Assembly: GCA_016285835.1 (NCBI GenBank)
Contig: JAEERM010000024.1
Location: 1-33,575 of the forward strand
Direction of reading: 5' to 3'
Source of the DNA: Fibrobacter sp.
GTDB lineage: Bacteria; Fibrobacterota; Fibrobacteria; Fibrobacterales; Fibrobacteraceae
DNA length: 33,575 nucleotides
A program made the translations under genes and the position numbers. Shown here one piece after another: positions 26,820-33,394 of this stretch. The notes under the pieces are model-generated. The model was given only the letters and a program-made list of their open reading frames with translations. It was not told where the DNA came from and did no database searches. Each line of letters opens with the position of its first letter. Position 1 is the stretch's first letter.

Positions 26820-26827
26820 CAAATATA
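26820..26827 (-). promoter_or_regulatory. TATATTTG box directly before folC ATG
   Basis: A perfect match to TAnnTTTG on the minus strand, separated from ATG 26814 by GCGCG only. If it is the -7 element, transcription would start at or within a few bases of the A of the ATG. Confidence 0.45.
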
Positions 26828-26843
26828 GGAAAAGAGGTTGTGA

Positions 26844-26950
26844 GCAATGAGGTGTGAGGTCGGCACTTTGTGCCTTTGAGGGCGCTGCGCTGTGAGGTGT
26901 GAGGTAAGTAGGAAGTAGACAGTAGGAAGTAGGAAGTGATTAGTGGTTAG
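26844..26950 (+). repeat. 107-bp direct repeat, copy 1
   Basis: Matches 27065-27171 with one mismatch (26881 G versus T). It contains GTGAGGT heptamers, the palindrome GGCAC-TTT-GTGCC (26862-26874), GCGC-T-GCGC (26882-26890), the AAGTAGG heptamer block and the start of the TTAGTGG array. Confidence 0.9.
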
Positions 26951-27065
26951 TGGTTAGTGGTTAGTGGTTAGTGGTTAGTGGTTAGTGGTTAGTGGTTAGT
27001 GGTTAGTGGTTAGTGGTTGGTGGTTAGGGGTTAGGATTTAGGGGTTAGATTCTAGGGGCTAGGGG
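26940..27065 (+). repeat. Heptamer tandem array 1 (18 units)
   Basis: Eighteen units in strict 7-bp phase: eleven perfect TTAGTGG copies, then TTGGTGG, TTAGGGG, TTAGGAT, TTAGGGG, TTAGATT, CTAGGGG and CTAGGGG. There is no coding potential. The G-rich end (27027-27064) has four GGGG runs. Confidence 0.92.
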
Positions 27066-27171
27066 CAATGAGGTGTGAGGTCGGCACTTTGTGCCTTTGA
27101 GGTCGCTGCGCTGTGAGGTGTGAGGTAAGTAGGAAGTAGACAGTAGGAAGTAGGAAGTGATTAGTGGTTAG
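27065..27171 (+). repeat. 107-bp direct repeat, copy 2
   Basis: Second copy of the 26844-26950 unit, offset 221 bp, with the same palindromes and AAGTAGG block. Confidence 0.9.
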
Positions 27172-27209
27172 GGGTTAGTGGTTAGGGGTTAGATTCTAGG
27201 GGCTAGGGA
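27161..27209 (+). repeat. Heptamer tandem array 2 (7 units)
   Basis: TTAGTGG, TTAGGGG, TTAGTGG, TTAGGGG, TTAGATT, CTAGGGG and CTAGGGA: the same end units as array 1 but seven instead of eighteen copies, so copy number differs between the two duplicated blocks. Confidence 0.9.
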
Positions 27210-27217
27210 GAAATATC

Positions 27218-27254
27218 ACGGCTTCGCCGTCTTATATTGACGCACGTAGTGCGT
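27218..27254. repeat. Two short palindromes with 3-base centres
   Basis: ACGGC-TTC-GCCGT (27218-27230) and ACGCAC-GTA-GTGCGT (27240-27254), spaced nine bases apart. They share the layout of GGCAC-TTT-GTGCC in the direct repeats: a 5-6 bp stem and 3-base loop. Confidence 0.8.
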
Positions 27255-27265
27255 GATTCTTTTCA

Positions 27266-27328
27266 CTAGCCTCTAACCTCTAGTCTCTAGCCTCATCGCT
27301 CGCGCCTCGCGCCTCGCACCTCGCGCCC
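27266..27328 (-). repeat. Heptamer array 3, opposite strand (9 units)
   Basis: C-rich on the plus strand in 7-bp phase: CTAGCCT, CTAACCT, CTAGTCT, CTAGCCT, CATCGCT, CGCGCCT, CGCGCCT, CGCACCT and CGCGCCC. On the minus strand it reads as GAGGTGCG/GAGGCTA units related to the G-rich arrays, so it is an inverted relative lying just upstream of the endA promoter. Confidence 0.85.
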
Positions 27329-27338
27329 CAAAAAAACA

Positions 27339-27346
27339 TATATTTA
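27339..27346 (+). promoter_or_regulatory. TATATTTA box upstream of endA
   Basis: One base from TATATTTG. It lies 31 bases before ATG 27378, directly after heptamer array 3. No ribosome site follows. Confidence 0.4.
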
Positions 27347-27377
27347 TTCCCAAACCATCCTCAAAGTGCTTATTGCT

Positions 27378-28154
27378 ATGATTCTCGCCCCGTTTCAGCG
27401 CGTTTTAGCTGCATTTTCTGCCAAGGCATCTATCGCTCTTGCGGTCACATTCTTTGTCAGCCTCCTCGCCCCCAACACAGAGGCCCGCGTTGACCCCACG
27501 GCCGCGCCGCAGCATTACAACTACCGTGACGCAAGCAAGCAACTACGCCGCGTGTACTATGGGGACTTGCAAGAAACGCTCTACTGCGGCTGCAAATACG
27601 ACGACAAGAAGAACGTCGACTTCTCCAGTTGCAATTTCAAGCCGCGCGAAAACCCAAACCGCAAAAGTTTCAAGCGCGCCGAGAAAATCGAATGGGAGCA
27701 CATGGTCACGGCCCACAACATGGGGCACTTCCGCCCCTGCTGGAAGGACGGAGGCCGCAAGAACTGTAGCGCAAACGACACCACGTTCAAGCTGATGGAA
27801 GGCGACATGCACAACCTCTACCCCGCCATCGGCGAGGTGAATGGCGACCGCAGCAACTTCATGTACAGCCAGTGGACGAACGATCCCGTTCCTATGTACG
27901 GTAGCTGCAAGACCATCGTCGACTTCAAAGACAAGAAGGTGCAGCCCCGCGAGGAGGCCCGCGGCATTGTCGCACGCGCGAGTTTCTACATGGAAAAAAC
28001 GTACGGTATTAGTTTATCCAAACAGGACCGCAAGCTGTTCGAGGCATGGGACAAGATGTACCCCGTCACCGAAAAGGAATGTGAACGCGACCGCCGCATT
28101 TTCAAGGTGCAAGGCGACCACAATCCGTTCGTTTACGAGAAATGCCCCAAATAA
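27378..28154 (+). CDS. endA: Secreted endonuclease I (EndA/NucM family)
   Basis: 258 residues from ATG 27378; GTG 27366 would add four. A long signal peptide ends NTEA before RVDP. Family motifs are clear: IEWEHMVTAH (catalytic His108 of the beta-beta-alpha metal site), GDMHNLYPAIGEVNGDRSN (142-160, with metal-binding and active-site His145/Asn146 and Asn160) and a C-terminal GDHNPFVY. Several Cys (CGCKY, SSCNF, RPCW, NCSA, GSCK, KECE, EKC) suggest disulfides, as expected for a periplasmic or secreted nuclease. It cuts DNA, possibly RNA too, non-specifically with Mg2+, likely for nutrient recovery. It stands alone behind the heptamer array and is divergent from folC. HMVTAH replaces the usual HVVPA/HIVPA form. 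Confidence 0.92.
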   Translation: MILAPFQRVLAAFSAKASIALAVTFFVSLLAPNTEARVDPTAAPQHYNYRDASKQLRRVYYGDLQETLYCGCKYDDKKNVDFSSCNFKPRENPNRKSFKRAEKIEWEHMVTAHNMGHFRPCWKDGGRKNCSANDTTFKLMEGDMHNLYPAIGEVNGDRSNFMYSQWTNDPVPMYGSCKTIVDFKDKKVQPREEARGIVARASFYMEKTYGISLSKQDRKLFEAWDKMYPVTEKECERDRRIFKVQGDHNPFVYEKCPK

Positions 28155-28262
28155 CGTACTTCTGAATGAAATGAGGATTGCAGAATGTGTCCTTTTTCAC
28201 AGGCAAAGGCATTTTTTGCGTTTTCTGTCTCATTTTGAACCGCACGGCGATAAATAATCATA
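28155..28262. other. Intergenic stretch after endA
   Basis: No gene seen. GCAAA ... TTTTGC around 28204-28219 could form a weak hairpin before a T-rich run, but it is not a convincing terminator. TTTTGAAC at 28233-28240 lies upstream of the next promoter box. Confidence 0.4.
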
Positions 28263-28270
28263 TATATTTG
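28263..28270 (+). promoter_or_regulatory. TATATTTG box upstream of the beta-helix gene
   Basis: A perfect TAnnTTTG match. Transcription would start near 28276, which is where the inverted repeat at 28275-28346 begins, so the ~100-base leader would open with that hairpin. Confidence 0.45.
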
Positions 28271-28274
28271 TTAA

Positions 28275-28346
28275 GGCCACCTCTAAAAATTGCTTTGATA
28301 AAGAAAATTTGAGCGAGACCGAGTACAGGCATTTTTAGAGGGGGCC
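28275..28346. repeat. 72-bp inverted repeat in the leader of the beta-helix gene
   Basis: Arms 28275-28293 (GGCCACCTCTAAAAATTGC) and 28329-28346 (GCATTTTTAGAGGGGGCC) pair over 17 positions with one mismatch and one bulged T, enclosing a 35-base loop. The T-tract expected of a terminator is missing after the right arm. It may be an RNA hairpin or a small inverted-repeat element. Confidence 0.8.
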
Positions 28347-28375
28347 GGAAGAATAGTTCATAATACGAGGTTTTT

Positions 28376-31300
28376 ATGCGTCGTGTATTTTTGGCGTTTG
28401 TATTTTGCTTTTTTGGTGTTGCACTAGCGCAGGTGGAATTTCCGATCGGTTCCACCGTGGTGAACGTAACCAAGCCGCCCTACAAGGCTAAAGGCGACGG
28501 CAAGACCGACGATACGCAGGCCATCCAGCAAGCCCTGGACGACCACCCTAACGGCGACTATATTATCTACCTCCCCCACGGAATCTACAGAATAACCGGG
28601 CGACTCGTCTGGCCGCAGGCGGACAAGCCCGCCGACTCCTACAACCGCACCATCCTCCAGGGGCAGAGCATGGGCGGCACCATCTTGCAGTTGGACAACC
28701 GCTGCGAAGGCTTTGACAACCCCGACGCCCCGCGCGCCATGATTTACACCGGCACGGGCCCCGAACTCAGGCGCCGCAATGCCATCCGTGACATGACCAT
28801 CCGCACCGGAAAGGGGAACCCCGGCGCTATCGGCATCCGCTTCCTCGCCAACGAACAGGGCACCATCAAGAACGTAAAAGTCTACTCCAACGACAGTTCG
28901 GGCGTGTACGGCATCGATATGGGCTATGCCGAAACTATGGGCCCGCTCATTCTCAAGAACGTCGAAGTCCGCGGGTTCAACGTGGGTACCTATATCGCAG
29001 GCAAACTCAACGGAGTTACTCTCGAGCACCTTACACTTGGCGGGCAGCGCAAATACGGCCTCGAAGTGGACAACCAGGCAGTTGCAGCACGCGGACTGAG
29101 ATTCAGGGGATCCGTCCCCGCCGTTTACAGCCATGGCAAAAGCGCTTCGCTCAGCCTTGTCGACGCAACTCTGGAATTCGTCAAGGAACGGAATGCCAAA
29201 CAGGCGACTGCCATCGTGAACGAGAGCCAGTTGTTCGCCCGCTCCGTCATGATAAGCAAGTTCCACACCAAGATTCGCAGTACGCTCAAAGGCTACGGCG
29301 AAGGCATCGTCGGCAACGAGATTATCGAATTCTTTACCCAACCCGTCAAGAAACTCTGTTCCAGCCCAAGCCAGTCCATGCGAATCCCGGTGGCAGAAAC
29401 CCCGGATTACGCCGAGCAGAAGGCCGACTCCTGGATTACCATCGCCGGTGACTACGGTGGAAAGATGAACAGTGGTTCCGACGACGCGAAAGCAATCCAG
29501 GAAGCCATCGACGACGGTGCAGAAACCATCTACTTCCCGCCCGGAGGCCGCTGGACCATCAACCGCGACATTTACATCCGCAAGCGCGTCCGCCGCATTC
29601 TCGGTACCGAAGCCCGCATCGACGGCCGAGGCAAGTTCATCATCGAGGATGGCGCATTCAACGAAATTACTATCGAAAGATTCTCCGAGTTCGGCAGCGG
29701 CATCATCCACAAGAGCAAGCGCGCCGTGCTGCTCAAGGACATCACGCTCAAATCTTACGAATCTGCCGAAACTGGAGCCGGCGAAGTGTTCCTGGAAGAC
29801 GTATCCATCGGGACCATCCAGCTGAACTACCAGAAGCTGTGGGGCCGCCAAGTGACCATGACCGGGGACACGAAGGGGCCAAAGATTCAGAACAACGGCG
29901 GAACCATCTGGATTCTCGGCCTGACAGCAAAGGACGGAAACACCGTACTGCAAAACTTCAACAAGGGTTCGGCTGAACTTGTCGGCGTGCACGTCATCGC
30001 AAGCGACAAGGCGAAAAACCGCCCGATGTTCATCAACGACAACTCAAACCTTTCTATCGAGGGGCTCCGCGAAACACTCGTCAAGGGCAACCCCTACCTG
30101 AAGATTGTAGAAGAGTCCAGGCAGGGTTCCGCCATCTATTCGCTTGAAGGAAAAGAGCTCCAACACAACCCGACCGGAGGCGTAATGCTCCCGCTCTACG
30201 TTGGCTATGCGCCCAAGAGCGGTGCAAACGAAAAGCCCAAGGTCAAGGTTGAAAAGGAAATTATCCTGCTGCAACAGAACCAGCTCCGCATGAAAGGCTC
30301 CGTCGAAGACGACGGACGCGGTGACGGACTTTGCAAAATCCCCGCAGTCTGGCGCAAGGCGACTGGCCCAGGCAGGGCCACCTTCTCCGACAGCACGGAA
30401 TACGAGACCGACCTCTCGTTCACGGCAAGCGGACGCTACAACGTGACCTTCACGGCAAACGACGGCTACCAGGACGGAGCCGACACCAGCCGTATCTACG
30501 TGTTCGACAGGAAATACACAACGCTCGACAACAGTGGCGACGGCATCCCGAGCGGACGTGGCCAAGATGCCTGGATTTCGGAATTCGACAACTACAGCCC
30601 GCATAACTACGACACGACTCTTTGCGCCTCAACCCTCCCAGGCAAGGCTGGCAAGATTTACCTCAAGTTCGACCTTTCTGCACTGCCCGGCCCGCTGTTC
30701 GACGCCGGACTTAAGCTGGACTTCATCGCAGACTCGCTCAAGAAACCTATCTCGTTCAACATCTTCGGCCTCAAGGAAACATCCAAAGACATGGATTTCG
30801 GCGAGAGCAAGCTGAGCATAGACTGGAGCGAAGCAGACATCACGTGGGACAACGCCCCGGCCAACGACCCCAAGAAGGCGGGTGGCCAGTTCAACATCCG
30901 CAAGAACTCCGGCGGTGGCATAGACACCAAGTATGCAGACTACCTAGGCACCATCACCATCAACCCGAAGGCCCCGCTGGGAGCGTTCCTCCGCACACCG
31001 AACTTCACGGAGTTCTTCAAGCGCAAGCACGCCTCTGGGCTTTATACGATTATCCTTACAAGCGTCGATGCCGGAGAATACTTCATCAAGTCGAAGTCGG
31101 CAGGCAAGAACGCTGCACCGGCCCTTTACGTGAGCTACTTCGACAACACGCGCTCCATCGGCGGCGACGCGATGGACGGCGGCTACCAGCTTTCCAAGGT
31201 GAACATCGACATCTATAACCTGGACTGCGATTTCGACCTGACCGTAGGTTATCCTCAATTCGTGCAGATTGAAATTCTTAACGAATTCGGCAAGAGGATG

Positions 31301-31444
31301 CTCACCGTGGCAGCGCGCGAACTCGCTGGCGAAAAGAAAACAAACTTTAAGTTCAAAGCCAAGGCATTCCCCACCGGGCGCTACACGCTCAAGGTTATCG
31401 GAGAAGCGTTCACCGCCGAACAAAAATTTTACATCCTGAACTAA
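28376..31444 (+). CDS. Secreted tandem beta-helix protein (pectate-lyase-3 type)
   Basis: 1022 residues; the signal peptide is cut after GVALA. Two pectate_lyase_3-type beta-helix regions follow. The first (~28-340) opens KGDGKTDDTQAIQQALDD and IYLPHGIYRITG; the second (~355-600) opens with SGSDDAKAIQEAIDDG and IYFPPGGRWTI. A paired arrangement like this is known in GH55 beta-1,3-glucanases, while single copies occur in GH28-like and epimerase enzymes, so a polysaccharide-acting role is likely but the substrate is open. Next are a PKD/Ig-like domain (~620-715), a DNRLRE/CBM96-like domain (~720-920, DAWISEF, KIYLKFDLSALPG, SEADITWDNAP) and a type IX-like C-terminal sandwich (~930-1022). GAGG precedes the ATG. 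A lipoprotein gene follows after 10 bp. Confidence 0.87.
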   Translation: MRRVFLAFVFCFFGVALAQVEFPIGSTVVNVTKPPYKAKGDGKTDDTQAIQQALDDHPNGDYIIYLPHGIYRITGRLVWPQADKPADSYNRTILQGQSMGGTILQLDNRCEGFDNPDAPRAMIYTGTGPELRRRNAIRDMTIRTGKGNPGAIGIRFLANEQGTIKNVKVYSNDSSGVYGIDMGYAETMGPLILKNVEVRGFNVGTYIAGKLNGVTLEHLTLGGQRKYGLEVDNQAVAARGLRFRGSVPAVYSHGKSASLSLVDATLEFVKERNAKQATAIVNESQLFARSVMISKFHTKIRSTLKGYGEGIVGNEIIEFFTQPVKKLCSSPSQSMRIPVAETPDYAEQKADSWITIAGDYGGKMNSGSDDAKAIQEAIDDGAETIYFPPGGRWTINRDIYIRKRVRRILGTEARIDGRGKFIIEDGAFNEITIERFSEFGSGIIHKSKRAVLLKDITLKSYESAETGAGEVFLEDVSIGTIQLNYQKLWGRQVTMTGDTKGPKIQNNGGTIWILGLTAKDGNTVLQNFNKGSAELVGVHVIASDKAKNRPMFINDNSNLSIEGLRETLVKGNPYLKIVEESRQGSAIYSLEGKELQHNPTGGVMLPLYVGYAPKSGANEKPKVKVEKEIILLQQNQLRMKGSVEDDGRGDGLCKIPAVWRKATGPGRATFSDSTEYETDLSFTASGRYNVTFTANDGYQDGADTSRIYVFDRKYTTLDNSGDGIPSGRGQDAWISEFDNYSPHNYDTTLCASTLPGKAGKIYLKFDLSALPGPLFDAGLKLDFIADSLKKPISFNIFGLKETSKDMDFGESKLSIDWSEADITWDNAPANDPKKAGGQFNIRKNSGGGIDTKYADYLGTITINPKAPLGAFLRTPNFTEFFKRKHASGLYTIILTSVDAGEYFIKSKSAGKNAAPALYVSYFDNTRSIGGDAMDGGYQLSKVNIDIYNLDCDFDLTVGYPQFVQIEILNEFGKRMLTVAARELAGEKKTNFKFKAKAFPTGRYTLKVIGEAFTAEQKFYILN

Positions 31445-31454
31445 GGAAGATAAT

Positions 31455-33128
31455 ATGAAACTCTACAAGATTCTATTTGCCCTTTCCTTTGCCGCTTTCT
31501 GTGCAGGTTGCGGCGACGACGACAGTTCTTCGGCATCCCCGGAAGAAGAAAGCAGTTCGTCCAGGATTGCCTCCTTCAAGTCAAGTTCCTCGCTGAGCAA
31601 CCGCGCGGACATCGCCTATAACGACACCCTGGAACTCGGCGACACCGTTGCGCTGGATTTCGAAATTCCTAAAAGCAAGAAGGACATTGACAAGGAGAGT
31701 GGCTACATCTACATCTCCGATACGACAAAATCCATCAGGCTGTTCCTCGGCGAGTTCGTCAAAGGGACACGTATCAACGTCCACATTGCTGCATCGGGCA
31801 TGAGCAAAGACACCATAAGAATCCAAAACGAAATCGGCGACGAGCTGAACACGCTTGAGCCCGTATGGAACAAATCCAAGGAAGATTCCGTTTTTGGCAA
31901 CTACATGATTCCCGGTCACGACGGCAAAATGCAAGAAAATTCCTTCGTAGCCTTCAACGATGGCTTCTACTACATGGAAGTAAAAGCCAAGTTCGAAAAG
32001 GCTTCGAGAATCCGCACTTACGTCGGCATTGATTCTGCCTACTTTGTCTACACCGGCGAAGAGGACAGCATCCACATGAACTTGACCGACACGATCCGGG
32101 GCATATTCACCATAGGCGAAGGACCGAGTGCCGTGAAAGTTCTCTTCTCGGGCAACGAAGGTGTCAGCATCGCCCTAAATGCAGAAGGAAAATCTATCGG
32201 CAAGTTCGAACTTTACGAACAGGACACAAGCCTCATCAGCAAGAGCGATTCGGCAATCGACGCCCTGCTCCTGCCCCACGACACCACTGACTGGTCCATC
32301 AAGATTGTCCCGACCAAGGTCATCAGTTATCTCACCGGTCCTTATGCGACATTCGAAATAGAATCGATCAGCCGCCCGCTCGAGAAAGGCGAATACTTCA
32401 GGAACCCGGATTCTATCAGTGTTCCGGGCGATACGCTCACCGTGGTGCGCCCGCGCAACGACCAGGCCAAATACTACCTGTATCAGGAACAGTACATCTG
32501 GCTTGCCGACCTCAATCCAGGGGATTCTATCGACGTGTTCCACTTTATGGAAGGTTACTGCGACAACCAAGTCACTTGCCCCGCAAGTTGCGAAATTCTG
32601 GACAGCAAGCGCAAGTCCGTCCAGGAAATCAGCTGCCTCTACGGGGGCAGCCTCAAAGTAACGAGCAAGATGAAGAAAGGCGCCTACTACCTGCACTACG
32701 TCCGTACCGGCGACATCTACCCCACCGACGAAAGCCAAATTCTCACGCTCAAGACCTACATCCAGCAGCCGGGCCTATTCAAGGAATTTGCCTTCTTCGA
32801 CGAAGAAGCAGACGAAGTCTATGGAGATAAAGCCCTACGCGCCAAGGTGGGCGATACGCTCCGCTTCGAAAATTTCAAGTTCAGGACAATGCCCAAGGTG
32901 GCAAGCACCAACGTGCGCTGGTTCCTCTCCTGTGAAGACGTCCCCTACCTCGGGACATCGGCCTATATCGCCGCGTTGGACAACTGCGAAGACGAACTGG
33001 AAATCTACTCCAGCAGTTACCTCGTTGTCCAGGACAGCGCCTTCGGGAAGACCCCGCACATCATCGCGCAGAGCCTCGCCGACCCGACCGCCCGCGACAC
33101 CCTGAGCCTCTCCATCAGCGAGAAATAG
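31455..33128 (+). CDS. Large lipoprotein of unknown function
   Basis: 557 residues with a type II signal peptide, lipobox CAGC and Cys19, then GDDDSSSASPEEESSSSR and a KSSSS stretch before the folded part at ~50. The mature part is beta-rich, with repeated ~100-residue segments of similar rhythm (e.g. DTLELGDTVALDFEIP, DSISVPGDTLTVVRP, ALRAKVGDTLRFENFKF), suggesting several Ig- or PPC-like sandwiches in a row. Cys pairs appear only in the last third (YCDNQVTCPASCEIL, SCLYGG, LSCEDVPY, NCEDE). No enzymatic motif is seen. AAGGAAG precedes the ATG ten bases after the beta-helix gene, so the two are probably co-expressed; a cell-surface partner of that secreted protein is a reasonable inference. 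Confidence 0.83.
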   Translation: MKLYKILFALSFAAFCAGCGDDDSSSASPEEESSSSRIASFKSSSSLSNRADIAYNDTLELGDTVALDFEIPKSKKDIDKESGYIYISDTTKSIRLFLGEFVKGTRINVHIAASGMSKDTIRIQNEIGDELNTLEPVWNKSKEDSVFGNYMIPGHDGKMQENSFVAFNDGFYYMEVKAKFEKASRIRTYVGIDSAYFVYTGEEDSIHMNLTDTIRGIFTIGEGPSAVKVLFSGNEGVSIALNAEGKSIGKFELYEQDTSLISKSDSAIDALLLPHDTTDWSIKIVPTKVISYLTGPYATFEIESISRPLEKGEYFRNPDSISVPGDTLTVVRPRNDQAKYYLYQEQYIWLADLNPGDSIDVFHFMEGYCDNQVTCPASCEILDSKRKSVQEISCLYGGSLKVTSKMKKGAYYLHYVRTGDIYPTDESQILTLKTYIQQPGLFKEFAFFDEEADEVYGDKALRAKVGDTLRFENFKFRTMPKVASTNVRWFLSCEDVPYLGTSAYIAALDNCEDELEIYSSSYLVVQDSAFGKTPHIIAQSLADPTARDTLSLSISEK

Positions 33129-33162
33129 CCCAGGCAGCACAAAAAAATCAGGAATTACCCCC

Positions 33163-33187
33163 AAAGGCGCCAACCAGCGCCTTTTTT
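33163..33187 (+). terminator. Strong terminator before rpsD
   Basis: AAGGCGC and GCGCCTT pair around CAACCA, followed by TTTTTATT. It closes the beta-helix/lipoprotein unit and isolates rpsD. Confidence 0.92.
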
Positions 33188-33288
33188 ATTACTCCGAGCT
33201 GGGTCCCCTCCCGCATCATAACACGCAACGAATCAAGTAAATAAGCCGAATTTTGCTAAAAAATGAACCCTATCTCCCAACAAAAACA

Positions 33289-33318
33289 TTGAAATCCATA
33301 AAAAATATGCTATCTTTG
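33289..33318 (+). promoter_or_regulatory. rpsD promoter
   Basis: TTGAAA, 16 bases, TATCTT, which also reads TATCTTTG (33311-33318), a full TAnnTTTG match. Transcription would start near 33323, giving a ~72-base leader. Confidence 0.65.
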
Positions 33319-33327
33319 TGGCCTAAT

Positions 33328-33389
33328 CTTGCAAGTCGTGCCAAGCTCTACCAACTTGCAAGCAAAACCAAAGAGCTTCCTCTAAGAGG
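33328..33389 (+). promoter_or_regulatory. Structured rpsD leader, H-type pseudoknot candidate
   Basis: Stem 1 is CTTGCAAGT (33328-33336) with ACTTGCAAG (33354-33362), nine pairs. Stem 2 is AAGCTCT (33343-33349, inside loop 1) with AGAGCTT (33372-33378), seven pairs. Connecting loops are 6, 4 and 9 bases, the last A-rich (CAAAACCAA). Immediately after, CCTC-TAA-GAGG (33379-33389) can pair the ribosome site AAGAGG. S4 is known to repress its own mRNA through leader RNA in other bacteria; that it does so here is inference. Confidence 0.55.
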
Positions 33390-33394
33390 TATAT

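Noticed and set aside
26940-27065. Telomere-like sequence (TTAGGG resemblance)
   Set aside because: The unit is seven bases, imperfect and internal to a chromosome between two ordinary genes; the likeness is coincidental.
26940-27209. CRISPR array
   Set aside because: The repeats are 7 bp in direct tandem with no spacers, and no cas gene is present in the window.
28275-28346. Rho-independent terminator of endA
   Set aside because: The stem is long but the loop is 35 bases and no T-tract follows the right arm; it lies after the promoter box of the next gene.
28424-29992. Long open frame on the minus strand (522 codons)
   Set aside because: Antisense to the beta-helix gene, with the Val/Asp/Glu-rich composition typical of the complement of GC-rich codons.
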